A DNA stretch of 64,000 nucleotides from Paragorgia papillata (GCA_035771165.1 JAWNZC010000285.1:620001-684000); one strand, 5' to 3'. Counted from the stretch's first letter, positions 33,778 through 44,702 are shown. Made by a program: numbers and translations. The notes: generated by a model not told the origin, from the letters alone.

Positions 33778-34506
33778 ATGGCGGCCGGCCCATCCAGGAG
33801 TGAGGAGGACGAACTGGATTTGAAATCAACTGTTAATGATACAGAGAGAGGAAAGAAATTTTGGAATTCATCGGTTGTAGCGTTGAAATTTCAAGTTGAA
33901 GGTGAATGGCTAAGGAAGGTGCGAGACGCGAAAAGAAAACCGGATTTTGGTATGGGAAACTTGGATGGTTTGCTTGAGGAGGTGATAGGCAATAAAATCG
34001 AGTTAGCTGGGCCATTAATCGACTTCTACCTCAAACAGATCGGTGAAGGTTTTCGAAACAAACTCTGTCGATCCAAAGCTACTGGTTTGGTGAATCCCCT
34101 TGTTATTTCGGTGCCATGGTCTATTTACCGGCACATACTTATTCTTGTCAGAGGATATTCTGGCGATATACAGAGCAAGGAAAAGGGCAATAACATTAAA
34201 CACTATGCCACAATCTCAACGTTGGACACCGCATCTAAACTGTTTTCACCAGCTCGATTCAGTGGAGAAAGTGTTCTTGCGTACAGGCATTTTAAAAGGG
34301 TACCATCGAAGACACCAGGGGAGAGAATGCTGTCTGTTTACAATGGCAGATCCATAGTAGCCGTGACAGGTACAACCCCACTCTGTATGGATTACTGCAC
34401 ACAAAAGGAAGTTGTCACAATTTCCTTTTATGTGCAGCGTTATACTAAAGATGATTTTGTCATAGATAGCAGTTTACAGGCACTTATGAATCAGGATTCT
34501 TCATGA
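33778..34506 (+). CDS. Unrecognised transposon-borne protein (242 aa)
   Basis: Start MAAGPSRSEEDEL lies only 6 bp inside the proposed transposon tip, so either transcription starts outside the element or an internal Met is used (for example MGNLDGLLEE). The sequence contains FWNSSVVALKFQVEGEWL, GLVNPLVISVPWSIYRHIL and CTQKEVVTISFYVQRY. There is no signal peptide or known domain. It converges on the 916-aa gene. Confidence 0.6.
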   Translation: MAAGPSRSEEDELDLKSTVNDTERGKKFWNSSVVALKFQVEGEWLRKVRDAKRKPDFGMGNLDGLLEEVIGNKIELAGPLIDFYLKQIGEGFRNKLCRSKATGLVNPLVISVPWSIYRHILILVRGYSGDIQSKEKGNNIKHYATISTLDTASKLFSPARFSGESVLAYRHFKRVPSKTPGERMLSVYNGRSIVAVTGTTPLCMDYCTQKEVVTISFYVQRYTKDDFVIDSSLQALMNQDSS

Positions 34507-34689
34507 AAATACATATATGAGAATTGAGTTAAAATTAACGAGAGTAAACACATGTAAGATTTTAGCATTAGTTATTATTAAGAACCAGTGATGTACATGT
34601 ATGTCATATATTTACTATTCATTTCGACTTTTGCTATGAATACAACTTAAAGATTGTCATTATGTGCTTGTTTATCCTCGTTAAGACAA

Positions 34690-34980
34690 TTTTCATATAT
34701 ATAATGCACCCATGCTAAGTCCCAGGGGGAGGTCAGGCATTTGATCATCTATTCCGTCCTCGCCCTCAATAATTGTATTACCATTGTGGGCCCCCGAGGG
34801 TGGGGCTATTTGAACCATATAGGGGCAATTATTCATATAAACATTAGTATTTACTGCCTGACAGTGGAGCATTTGACCAATCCTTATTGCCCTATGGTGG
34901 GCCATTTGATCAGAAATTTGCATGAAGTCAAATGCCCCAAATAATACCCCCCCCCTGGGGCTTAATATTGACAGGTGCAT
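34690..34980. repeat. Degenerate fold-back with CATTTGA units
   Basis: The outer parts share TAAG(T/C)CCCAGGGGG and GGCATTTGA in inverted orientation. The interior repeats GG(G/C)CATTTGA(T/C)CA-like units about five times. This may be a small MITE. Confidence 0.45.
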
Positions 34981-35394
34981 AGAGTGCTTAAATATTTAAC
35001 AAGATACTTCACACTGGTGGACATATTTACGATCAAACTATTGCCAGCCACATCTGATCACTATTTAACTACAAAGTCAGTCAGTCAATTTCAAAATCTA
35101 CCAACAACGTGCAAGAACACCTTGATCAAAAGGCAAAGCTGTTAAACTTTTTGTCCAACTCCAAAAGCAAAAGGGGCAAAGAACTTACAACATGCCTCAC
35201 GGCCTCCCTTCAGTCACATGGCTTTTAAACAACTCACCGGAAGCATGAATAGTAGCAGAAGTAAAATGTGCAAAATCTTGACACCCAAAAAAAAACAAGG
35301 GATAAAACCAAGCTGAAACCTAGACTCAGCCTACCACATGTAGCCCAAGTAATAATACAGTGTAGAGTGTACACAGTATTTACTGCTGAAGTCA

Positions 35395-35520
35395 ACACAA
35401 AAGTTGACTTGAGTGGGATTTGAACTCACACCTTCAGGATACCACCGGTCAACACGTAGAGTTGTGGACCAGTATCCTGAAGGTGGAAGTTCAAATCCCA
35501 CTCGTGTCAACGTTTGTATT
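35395..35520. repeat. Long hairpin containing tRNA-like B-box text
   Basis: TGAGTGGGATTTGAACTCAC, followed by ACCTTCAGGATAC, is mirrored by GTATCCTGAAGGT and GTTCAAATCCCACTC. Each arm is about 40 bp and carries a GTTCAAATCCC box-B-like sequence. This could be two tRNA-derived SINE ends head to head. Confidence 0.6.
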
Positions 35521-35607
35521 GACTTTGGCAATGTTAGAAAATTATGAAAATTATACGTCAGTATTTACCCGAGGTCTTCTAATGTTCAAAGCCAATGGCT
35601 CCTATTA

Positions 35608-35755
35608 AGCAGTTGCTTATAAACTGTGTTGTGTGCTGAGTCTTGTATTGTAGTGGAAGCACAGCATACAGTAACTCTATTGCCTCAAAAGGTGTGAGGC
35701 ATGGTACGTATAGGTTGTACCTTGTTCAACACAGTTTATAAACAAGTACTTATTA
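35608..35755. repeat. Small MITE-like fold-back
   Basis: GTTGCTTATAAACTGTGTTG at the left is matched inverted by CAACACAGTTTATAAACAAG at the right, about 150 bp in all. It is non-coding. Confidence 0.55.
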
Positions 35756-36059
35756 GTATCTGTTAAAAGACCAAGATTTATAAGTTGGACTGAGCCATGT
35801 TAGTGCTCATGCGACTCAGGAAGACACAGTTTACAACATGTCTTGTTTTGGCATTACCTTCTTAAACCAAAACAAGGCTTGGTGACAGTTGTATAAGGTG
35901 TATGCCATATTTTTAGGCAATAATTCAAGCACATGAAATGTAACATACAGTACACCAATGAATTTGTAAAATGAATTTATTTTCAATATATCATTACAAA
36001 ATGTAGTATTTAAAAGCTATTCTTGCTGTATTTACATTACAGTATAATATGATATACTG

Positions 36060-36115
36060 TAGTATTACAGTATGTATTCATACATACATACATACATACA
36101 TACATACATACATGT
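36060..36115. repeat. ACAT microsatellite
   Basis: About ten CATA units lie in a row within 36078-36112. Confidence 0.8.
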
Positions 36116-36357
36116 ATGATTCATTTGACTTACCTTATGCCTTAATATATACATTATATTATAATTATATTAATTACTGTAACTGTGATGCTCAGCTGTA
36201 TATTACAATTATAGAAAAATACAGCAGAAATGGAATATTATATGTTATTAATGAATAATATATGTTCCACAACCCTTTGAGTAAATTTTGTATCTGGAAT
36301 TATATTTGGTTTACTTTATGGATATATTAGTACAAACCTTCAAACTGGCCTTTTTAT

Positions 36358-36580
36358 TATTTTACTGTCTAACACCAGACAATTTGCTGTCTAACACCAG
36401 ACTATTTTACTCTGTCTAACACCAGACTATTATTTTTACTCTGTCTAACACCAGACTATTATTTTTACTCTGTCTAACACCAGACTATTTTACTCTGTCT
36501 AACACCAGACTATTATTTTTACTCTGTCTAACACCAGACTATTATTTTTACTCTGTCTAACACCAGACTATTTTACTCGT
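36358..36580. repeat. Minisatellite of palindromic GTCTAACACCAGAC
   Basis: Eight or nine copies of CTGTCTAACACCAGAC are separated by TATTTTACT or TATTATTTTTACT. Each unit holds the short inverted repeat GTCT...AGAC. Confidence 0.85.
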
Positions 36581-36722
36581 GAAAGTGAGACCCACTGGGG
36601 GCCAATGGTGAAATAAATCTACCACAATAGTTTAGTTTACATATACAATGTACATGTATCTACATGTACTTGCACAAAATTGTTGCAAAACAACAAGAGA
36701 ACATGAAATGAAAGATAGAACC

Positions 36723-39700
36723 CTAAAGAGGACCAGATGCTAAGTAACCCTCAAGTCTTCTTGAAAGATGGTCTTTATTGCCACATATGTTCAACCCTCG
36801 CTTTTTCAGCTCTTCTCGCAGTTGTTTGATTGAGAGATTCTTAGAATTTACATGTAAATCCATGTCTGTAGTACTAGTTTGCAGGACATGAATTGACTTA
36901 ACATGAGAGGCACAAGAAATATGGTCAGGAAATCGTTCTGCACAAGTTGAACAACACACTGGCTTAAGAACCTCAAGGATATCTTGAGTAAGGGCTTCCT
37001 TCACTGCACAATCAACAACAGGTTTACACTCTTCACAAAAGGAACACTCTGAGCCCTCACAGTCTTTATCCCTCCCACACTCACAGACAAGTGTATTTTT
37101 CACATGAGGAGGTAATCTAGATTCATAGTGTGAAAGATATGCTGATGGCATAGGATGGTGCTTAGGCAAGTAAAAAGCCCGCACATAGTTGGCCCGCATA
37201 ACTTGCCACCACTTTCCTAATGTGCTGGTGGCTTTGGACCGATTAGTAAGTGCGAGATCATATTTTATACCTGCATGTTTTGACTCCTTAGCTTGCATCG
37301 ATATAATGCCATAGCCAACCTTGTATTGGTTATAAAGCAAAGATGCATGATATGACAAGGCATATGCCATTGTCCAGACTGTTACATTCACAGAGGCAGG
37401 GAAAAACAGTACCAAGAGGTTAAAATACAATGTCAAAGACTCCTTCAGTCGAAGTATTTCAGGTAGGTTGGTATCTATCTTGTTAAAGAGTGTTCCTGCA
37501 TCTCTAAGGTATTGCACTGCTTTTCCTAAAGCTTGCCTTTTCAGTTTTTCAGAAGGGGACTCGTGTGCTACCTCAAGACAGTCAACCAACCTGTAACCAT
37601 ATCTTGCCAATGCTATAGCTTGTCTCCCTATGAGCCTTGAAGTAAGATTATTACTTCTTTGCTCACTGTTTTCATAATGTTCCCTAATAATTTTGGCAAC
37701 AAATGAAAGCCCACAACCACTAGTGTTGGATGGCACAACACCAGATTCATGTACTGGGAAGCTTAATGTGTTCAAAAATATCTCCACAACTCCCCGGTGC
37801 AATGCCTCTTTGTATATTATGTTAAGCATATGTTGCCATGCATTTATTTCATTGTGTACAGGCTCTGGTCTTTGACGGTCTGCAAATATTCCAATCCTGG
37901 GTGGTCCCACCTGTCTAATACCATTTTTGGCCATGAATTCCAATTCACGACTGTGAATTTGGGCAGGTGTCAATTGCTTGGAAAGCCCTCTTTTAAATAC
38001 CGTCAGCTTCTTTAGGGCTTCCTCCCTCCTTCCTGGGGTAGGCAGTTTCCATGTATCTCTCTCAGTAGAGCCAATGGTCTGACCCATTTTGTGCAAATCT
38101 CCCTTATGCACATTGGCATAGGGAGAGGGGTATGTAGCTGCTTGGTTCAGCTCATTATTTGCCCAGCTTTGCCAAGACTGGTCTGCACTGGGTTGGAACT
38201 CAACAGTACATTGATGGCCACAAATATTGAAGAGATTCCCTTGAAGAATCTGCATCTCATCCGTGTGTTGTTTCGAGAGATCCTCCATTACTGGATCTTT
38301 CTCTGACACACTCAGACAATGCAGCAAGTAATGGTAATCCCTACTCCTTACCATGCCTCCAAAATTCCAACAAGTGAGTGACCCAATGCACATTCCCAAT
38401 TCACTTGTTTCAGGAGCACCGTCATCTGAAAACTGAAATATGAAGTGATCTACATTCTCATTAAACCATATCATACCATTATAAAGACGTGGTGACCCCA
38501 AGTACAAGTTTAATATCATGTATACTAAACCTGTAATGGTGCGGGACACACCAGAGCAGTGAGGGATAGGAGACAACTCACCTATATCTAGATTCTTAAC
38601 AAACGTATCAACCTTCAAGTCACTCACTATTTTAGGTAGTGATACTTCAATATCCATGCATTTTAAATTTCTGGGTAACCAAATTTCCTTTTCAGCATTG
38701 AACACAGAACTTTGGGTTTTACAAATTAGATTAAATTTTCTTCGCGAAAGAAAATTCTGATACTTCGTTGCAACAGCTTGCTTCAATGCATCTTCAGAAT
38801 TATTAAAGTGATGGACTGCTTCTCCAAAAAAACCCTGTAAATATTTTCCCCTTTTATAACTACTTATTAACTTATCTATCACTTCTTTGGAAGCATTGGC
38901 AGCAATGAAATCCCATGCACCATAAACTGCACCTTCTTCTCCACCATGCACGTAACTCAGTATATCACTTGTTTCCTTGCGGCGGCGAAAACGAGTACTG
39001 TTGCTGCTATCATTAACCATTGCAAATGTAGTGCCATTCTTTACTCGTTTAGACCGTGCTTGTTGCGTCTGTTGAAGGAGTACTTTCAACTTCTCATACT
39101 CTTTATTCAGCTGGTCTACTTTTTTCTGTTGAATTTCAGTTTCTTGCTTTTGAGCTTGTAATAATGTTTCTAACAGTGGGTAAAATTGAAATGTAAACAT
39201 TAGATTCTTCTATCCTATTCCCCGAATAGGATGAAATAAATCAATAGAATAGGATAGAATAACTCGGTCAGAAGTGTTTATATGGCATACTTGCCATCTT
39301 GCTCGGGTGAGATCCCGGCTCTTATTGCTGAGATCTCAGCAAGGCAAGTAACCCGTCTGCCTCATATAAACAGACTGCTGAAAAAAACAATACTTTCTTA
39401 TACATTAAGCCAAGATCTTAGCCGTGTCGAGCAATTTGGATAGCTCACAGCTCTGTTCTATACATATATTATTGTAGCATTTACAATTAGTAATAATCAC
39501 AGATTCACTATTCAAATATCCTTGGCATCAATTTAAATATAAAGCAATTTAAATTATATGTACTGTATAACCATACAGACACTGTATAAAGAGTATTTAT
39601 GACAGTTAATCAATTCAAAGCAACATGATACAGTTTCCATACTGTATTATTATCAATGTTTTGGATAGAACCAGGAAACACATCAACAAATTCGAAATTC

Positions 39701-40186
39701 TTAAATTACAATCAAGATAACTTATAAACTCTGTCGATTCTAATTGTTAGCTTTACTTACCAGAGTCATCCCTCAATTTATCAATTTCGGCTTCCCTTAA
39801 TGAAAGTTGTTGTTCACGCTCTTCAACATCGCCTATTCGAGCCAGCTTTGCTTCATACTCATTAATCGTCTTCTCAGATTCCTCATTAAACTCTCTCTTA
39901 AGAGAGTGCTTCACATGAGGAACTGAATGCAACCAAAATGAGCGACATTTTCTTTTGGAATTACATTTCCCTTGATGCCCATCATCTTTGGAACACCGCC
40001 GATTCTTCTTGCAAAGATTTTCGTCCCTAGAATAATATAAGATCAATCAAGCCCTCGTTTAGTTCAAAGCAAACAACAGCGAATTAAAGATGGCGGAAGT
40101 CTTCAAAAATTACATTCAAAACATAGGTTTAAAAGCAATTTTCCTTACGTTTTCTCGACATCGTCAGCATCGCTTCTGGAAGCCAT
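36723..40186 (-). CDS. Transposon-borne 916-aa protein with C2H2 finger and SAP domain (three exons)
   Basis: Exon 1 is 40149-40186 (ATG, MASRSDADDVEK). Exon 2 is 39761-40026, after a CTAG acceptor and ending at a GTAAGT donor. Exon 3 is 36723-39169, after a CTGTTAG acceptor. The phases join without a stop and total 916 codons. Exon 2 carries a Cys motif (CKKNRRC...GKCNSKRKC). A coiled coil spans the exon 2/3 junction. The middle contains FSDDGAPETSELG and VEFQPSADQSWQ, which I associate with repetitive coral and sponge proteins. The C-terminus has CECGRDKDCEGSECSFC, a C2H2 finger (CSTCAERF...HVKSIH) and a SAP DNA-binding domain (LSIKQLREELKKRGL). It is probably the element's transposase or DNA-binding subunit. 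The catalytic residues are not identified. Confidence 0.7.
39199..39380. repeat. Hairpins inside the second intron
   Basis: ATCCTATTC CCCG AATAGGAT near 39211 forms a tight stem. A larger fold-back follows at 39265-39380, with GTTTATATGGCATACTTGCC against GGCAAGTAACCCG...ATATAAAC. This is a MITE-like insertion in the intron (39170-39760). Confidence 0.5.
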
Positions 40187-40654
40187 GATACGAAACTAAA
40201 ATATGACTTCTGCAAGTCATGATCTTAAGTGTTCCAGTCATCAAAATATGAAAAAATGTGCACCAAGAAGGGTCCCCTGGAGACATATTCTTGAATTTGA
40301 CGTTCAAAATTTGGAAAAAATATGGGACATAAGAACTCATTTTATCCAATCTCAAGTTAGCAACACAAAAACAACAAAACCGATGTGTATTAGCGAGAGA
40401 AATTCGAGTTTAAACTCGATTGTCGAAGGAATGGGCCACATAGAAAATCTTTATAAAAGGACAAAAACCATAAATTAGGTACCCCTTCCTCACAATATTA
40501 TTGAAGCCAAATTATTTTGCCGCGTTATAAAGGAGACTAAGTTCCACAAAAGCATTTAGTTTATGCAAATACTGCGGCTCAATCATGCGCGAAGTTTTTT
40601 CTTAGGCGCCATTGCCCATTTTGTCACGTGACACAACAAGCCATATCAGCGCCG

Positions 40655-40828
40655 AGTGGGAGAAAATTAGCGCAATCTGACCACCGTGTATTTGATAATG
40701 TTTTAAATGATATTAATAAAAATCCACACGGTTATTTATTATTTGATAATTGTGCAAATAGTTACGATAATACTCGTCTTCGAACTAATATTTTTCCCGA
40801 TGAAAATACTTTAATCTATGATGTATAA
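40655..40828 (+). pseudogene. Packaging ATPase, 3' part
   Basis: Text after the transposon encodes DHRVFDNVLNDINKNP, GYLLFDN and RLRTNIFPDE, the usual end of Polinton-type packaging ATPases, and stops at 40828. It completes the gene begun at 33135. With a single GCCG retained, the two halves are one base out of phase. Confidence 0.75.
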
Positions 40829-40935
40829 ATAAAGTGAAAAAATGTATTTTTTTTAGATTGATTAGTGGTTCATAGATGAACACACCAGTGTAAATATTAA
40901 TAAAAAAGAAATAAAAATTTTTTTTTTGTGAAAAA

Positions 40936-41187
40936 ATGACTAATCAACGTGGTGGTTTTTTTGGTCTTCTACCTCTTATTTTGGGTGCATTGGGTGGTCA
41001 ACGTGGTGGTGGTGGTTTTATGGGATATTCTGAGAAAGAATTAAAAAATATTTTATACAAACGTGGTGGTGGAGCTGTTATTAAAAAAAAAAGAAAACGG
41101 CAAAAAGGCGGACTTGTACATCGTCTAAAATGGAACCGTCGACAGATGGGGAGGGGTTATACCCAGAAAAAGAAAAAAAAAATGTAG
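40936..41187 (+). CDS. Small basic membrane-active virion-like protein (83 aa)
   Basis: The N-terminus is hydrophobic and amphipathic (GGFFGLLPLILGALGG). The remainder is strongly basic (KKKRKRQKGG, RLKWNRRQMGRGY). (N/G/Y)(Q/K)RGG or QKGG occurs four times. This recalls adenovirus pVI and pX precursors: a membrane-lytic helix released by the viral protease plus a DNA-binding tail. The assignment rests on composition, GG sites and position between ATPase and protease. Confidence 0.55.
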   Translation: MTNQRGGFFGLLPLILGALGGQRGGGGFMGYSEKELKNILYKRGGGAVIKKKRKRQKGGLVHRLKWNRRQMGRGYTQKKKKKM

Positions 41188-41262
41188 AAAATGTTCTGGA
41201 ATAAAAATTAATTAATAAAAAAAATGTTAAAAAAAAGACAATTTTTTTTGTTTTTACAAAAA

Positions 41263-41882
41263 TCATTTTTTAATAAATCCTTTATAAAAACTACAACAAT
41301 TTTGTTCATTTTTTTTACTTTTACTACATTTTTTTAATATTATCCTATTAATAATAACACCGAATCTATCCATCATTTTTTTCTTTAAATCAATATCATT
41401 ATCTATTTTACGTCTATATTTTATATTTAATATTTTCCATTTTTTATTTTTTTCAACTTTATTTCTACTTTTATTATATAGATATAACAAAGACCAATAA
41501 CCACACGTATAAGTTGTTATTGATTGTAACGGGGTTTTTTGTACAGAAATAAACGTAATGTTTTTTCTTTTTGCGTAATCTTCCCAATATTTTCTTTCGT
41601 AAAAATTCGTCGATTTAGCAAAACTATCAAAAAAGAACATTTTATCATCGTCTTACCAAATAGCAATCCAATGTTTTCCTTCTTCGTGATCTTCATCTGT
41701 ATTCCATATCCAGCAAGAGGGTTTTCCCCTATTGAATTCGGGTGTAATATTAGCTGGAAACGCACCCAAAAAAAAAATTTTTCAGAAAAAGTTATTGAAC
41801 GCAATTTTATTAATCTCGTTAGTGTAAAGAAAACGCGTCGTAAAACATAAAATCTCACAAATTTTTTTTCCATTTTCTTCAT
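41263..41882 (-). pseudogene. Adenain-like cysteine protease, frameshifted and stopped
   Basis: This is the maturation protease of Polinton/adenovirus-type particles. The His of GKHWIAIW is encoded at 41671-41673, the acidic partner lies in FFFDSFAKS, and Cys in TCGYWSLLYL (41503-41505) is the nucleophile. A TAA at 41653-41655 directly follows the His segment, in frame. Upstream, an A/T homopolymer run (about 41767-41783) shifts the N-terminal part into another frame. With two lesions it is almost certainly inactive here. Confidence 0.8.
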
Positions 41883-41901
41883 TCATATTTTTTTTTCTCT
41901 C

Positions 41902-42598
41902 TCATTTATTTTTTATATTTGTACGGTATTCTCCCACGCATCTTTGCACGATCAAAACTTTTTTTTGTTTAACCGGTTGTAGGGAAGCATATAAACTGGA
42001 TGGTTGATATACAGTTGATGATTCACCATTTTCGTGTTCTTTGGATTCTAATCCCACGTATTTATTACGTAATTTAACATTTCGAATATAACTCGCAGGC
42101 ATATTTTTCTTTTTTAAATGATTTAGTGCCACAATATGTTCGTTGTTTGATAGATTAAAAGATGATGCTTTAGATGCATTATGGATTAAATCATATAATA
42201 AATCTGTTTTGTTAACATTTATTTGTCCAATTTTTATATTTCCTTGATGATATTTCACTCGTTTTATTTTTAAAAAGTTATTGATTTGTTCCTCACTTCT
42301 AGTTGTAAAATTTTATTTTTTTTCTTTGGCAAGTTGACCAACTCCTCCTTCTTCTTCATCTGTTTCTTCAAATTTACGTTTAATTGATTGGGGTTTTTTT
42401 TAAAATTGCACCATACTTTCACCAATTCGTTCTTTCTGATTTGTTTTTACAAATTTTTCCATATCATTTTTTTTTCTTCAAGTTCAAATTCATCTTGTTT
42501 TTTTATTCCCTGAAGAAGTTTTCCGGTCTCATGTGATGATTTTAAATAATCTAAAACCTCATTTAATTTACTTACATCAACTAATTGTAATTTATTCA
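41902..42598 (-). pseudogene. Unrecognised protein, multiple frame breaks
   Basis: A gene of about 230 codons can be followed from MNKLQLVDVSKLNEVLDYL (start at 42598, overlapping the upstream stop) through segments in different frames, with breaks in A/T runs near 42470 and 42400 and a stop near 42310. It ends in an open stretch (41902-42258) containing YDLIHNASKASSFNL and NMPASYIRNVKLRNKY. It sits among virion genes, so a structural or assembly role is possible. No family was recognised. Confidence 0.5.
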
Positions 42599-43179
42599 TT
42601 TTTTTTAGTTTTTTCTATTAATTTACAAGATCTTTCATAAATTGATGCAAGACAGTGATCTTCACATAACATGATCTTAAGATCATCTGTATGAATTTTA
42701 TTTTTAGCTATTTTTTTAAGTACATAAAAATATTCACGTGAACAAGAAACGGGTATTTTTTTATTTAAAATATTTTTTGACAAAAGAACTATTTTTTTTC
42801 TAAGATTTTCGTTGTATAACTTATGTTTATTTTTCATATTTGATTTAAAAATTTTTTTAACTTGCGGTAAAAACTCTTTCCCTTTTTTTTCTTTTTTCTT
42901 TTTTAAAAATTGATTATAAAGTAATATAGATTTTAATATTTGTTGTTCATCATCTTCACTTTCAGAAGAAGAAGAGGGAAAAGAATAGTCTAAATCATCT
43001 TCTTCTTTTTCAGAATATTCCAAATCTTCCTCGCTATTTTCTAATTCTCCTTCGTTTTCACTTTTTTTAGATTCTTCTTCTTTTTCTTCTTCTTCCTCTT
43101 CTTCTTCTTCATTTTCTTCTTCTTTTTCCTGTTTGTTATTTTGTTTTTGTATTTCTTCTTCTTCTGTTTCCATGTTCAT
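42592..43179 (-). CDS. Acidic protein with poly-Glu N-terminus (195 aa)
   Basis: The first 80 residues are almost all Glu, Lys, Asp and Ser, from GAA/TCT-type repeats. The second half is basic and helical, with SCSREYFYVLKKIAKNKI and CEDHCLASIYERSCKLIE. The stop overlaps the downstream start by 7 nt. Similar acid-rich proteins occur near capsid genes in related elements, but no function can be assigned. Confidence 0.55.
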   Translation of the reverse strand: MNMETEEEEIQKQNNKQEKEEENEEEEEEEEEKEEESKKSENEGELENSEEDLEYSEKEEDDLDYSFPSSSSESEDDEQQILKSILLYNQFLKKKKEKKGKEFLPQVKKIFKSNMKNKHKLYNENLRKKIVLLSKNILNKKIPVSCSREYFYVLKKIAKNKIHTDDLKIMLCEDHCLASIYERSCKLIEKTKKNE

Positions 43180-43182
43180 TTT

Positions 43183-43341
43183 TTAACCAAATTTTGAAAC
43201 AAGTGGATAAACAATAATGTGTTCCTTTCTTAAATGCAATTTTTGATCGATTAAAAAAATTCCTGATTTTTTGTTTTTTTCTTTCTTAGAAGAATAAGGT
43301 TTAATTTTTTCTTTTTTTCTTACGCACTTTAAACACTTCAT
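43183..43341 (-). CDS. Tiny basic protein (52 aa)
   Basis: It starts MKCLKCVRKKEK immediately after the capsid gene and ends 4 nt before the acidic protein gene. It has a CxxC pair at the N-terminus and a hydrophobic HIIVYPLVSKFG end. The tight fit between neighbours on the same strand is the main support. Confidence 0.4.
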   Translation of the reverse strand: MKCLKCVRKKEKIKPYSSKKEKNKKSGIFLIDQKLHLRKEHIIVYPLVSKFG

Positions 43342-43348
43342 CTTACGA

Positions 43349-44662
43349 TTATATATCGTACAATAAACGTGCCGGTGTTTTTATACCCACTTTTATTTCA
43401 TTACGAAATTCACCAACAAAAAGCATTGTACCTGCAACAGTATTTGCTGAAAATTCAATATGTGCATTAACCACCCCACTTGGACGATTAGGTAAAACTT
43501 TTAGATGTGTATCATGATTTGAAGTTAAATCAAATGCAATGATTGCATATCCGTTTATAAAATCTTGATAAGTAATTGGCATTTCGGAATGTTTTCTGTT
43601 AAGAACATCTCTTAATTGTTGGTACGCTTCAACTTGATTTTTCAATGTAGACACAGTTACATTGTTTACAGAAACGGTAAAACTTGAATAACTTTCCCAG
43701 TTAAAATTAAACACGTTTGTTCCAAATGTTCCGTTAAAATTATTTTGCCGAGAATATAAACAAAATAAACGAACAGGACAACTCCCATTAAAAATATCAT
43801 TTTCAATAATTGATCTTCTTCCCGCAGGAATAGTTGATGTAACTGTACGAAATGTAGTTGTATAGTATTTGGCTTCTTGTTGATTTTTAACAAATGATGT
43901 ATTCAGTGCATTAGTTAATTGATCTTTTGGTTTAAAAATAGGGATTTTCATTTTTAAATTTTCTAATGAAATTTTCGCATCTGCTACAGCTAAATCACCG
44001 TGATTGGCACCCATACATATTAAATTATTATTTGCTCTTGTTAATCTTATTTCAGTTTTAAAAGCCGTCGGAAGAAATATTTCACCACCACCATCACTAA
44101 AATACGCGAGATCAATTTGATCTATAAGCGTAGCAGTTGTATTGAGTGTAAGCAGACGTCGGGCTGTTCCACCCACATTATTACCCGCAACAGTGTTCAT
44201 TTCACCATGGGTATCAAGATAAGCACCATTCACTTCTTTTGAATCCTCGTACATTGACGGTGTTTCACGTGTAAGAAAATTAATATACGCTCCATAAAAA
44301 CTAAAATTACCAGCAGGTGTCACTAAATTGTCATTTAACTTTAATTCTGTTGTTTTCCAAAACGTACGTAACGGTAGAGGAGGTAGGATAATATTTGCAT
44401 TCGCTCCCCCTAGGGTATTATCAGCTTTTCTAATAGAAATATCAGCCATTAATTTTGCATCACTTGTTTTCATTAATCCTACACTATTTCCATGTCTTGT
44501 AAGTGTATATACGTCTGAATATGGGTCTTTTGGAATGGGGAAAATTTCATCTGTTCTTGTTTCCAAAAAAATATCATTAAAAGGTGCTGAAGTAAAAAAT
44601 TGTAGCGGACTACTAAACAATGTATCATGTTGATCGATCTCTTTTTCTACTGGATCATCCAT
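43349..44662 (-). CDS. Major capsid protein, double jelly-roll (437 aa)
   Basis: The sequence fits the Polinton/adintovirus hexon-like family that also appears in animal databases as F54H12.2-like proteins. It has an N-terminal SPLQFFTSAPFNDIF, then PPLPLRTFWKTTELKLND, NFSFYGAYINFLT, a region rich in beta-strand patterns, and a C-terminal HIEFSANTVAGTMLFVGEF. It forms the trimeric capsomers of the icosahedral shell. The frame is intact from start to stop, unlike the enzymes of this element. It is first in a minus-strand run of virion genes after the core-like protein at 44703. Confidence 0.75.
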   Translation of the reverse strand: MDDPVEKEIDQHDTLFSSPLQFFTSAPFNDIFLETRTDEIFPIPKDPYSDVYTLTRHGNSVGLMKTSDAKLMADISIRKADNTLGGANANIILPPLPLRTFWKTTELKLNDNLVTPAGNFSFYGAYINFLTRETPSMYEDSKEVNGAYLDTHGEMNTVAGNNVGGTARRLLTLNTTATLIDQIDLAYFSDGGGEIFLPTAFKTEIRLTRANNNLICMGANHGDLAVADAKISLENLKMKIPIFKPKDQLTNALNTSFVKNQQEAKYYTTTFRTVTSTIPAGRRSIIENDIFNGSCPVRLFCLYSRQNNFNGTFGTNVFNFNWESYSSFTVSVNNVTVSTLKNQVEAYQQLRDVLNRKHSEMPITYQDFINGYAIIAFDLTSNHDTHLKVLPNRPSGVVNAHIEFSANTVAGTMLFVGEFRNEIKVGIKTPARLLYDI

Positions 44663-44702
44663 TTAAAAATGTTTTATTTGGGGGGTTTTTTTCAAAAAAA
44701 AT

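Larger units (their letters stand above)
34507..36722. other. Intergenic part of nested transposon, repeat-rich
   Basis: No gene is supported. The region holds the repeats listed separately (34690-34980, 35395-35520, 35608-35755, 36060-36115, 36358-36580) and otherwise undistinguished AT-rich sequence between the ends of two convergent genes. Confidence 0.5.
33772..40650. mobile_element. Nested 6.88-kb two-gene DNA transposon
   Basis: The insertion lies in the ATPase gene. Its proposed tips are GCAGCAATGGC (33772-33782) and the inverted GCCATATCAGC (40640-40650), which agree at 8 of 11 positions. Both sides carry GCCG (33768-33771 and 40651-40654), a candidate 4-bp target duplication. Inside are two convergent genes, an intron-bearing one of 916 aa on the minus strand and a 242-aa one on the plus strand, with several smaller repeats between. 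GC content and codon use differ visibly from the surrounding viral genes. I do not recognise the superfamily, and the tip assignment is tentative. Confidence 0.65.

Noticed and set aside
36060..36580. CRISPR-like regular repeats
   Set aside because: The spacers between GTCTAACACCAGAC units are themselves repeats of 7-13 bp, not unique sequence, and no cas genes occur. It is a minisatellite.
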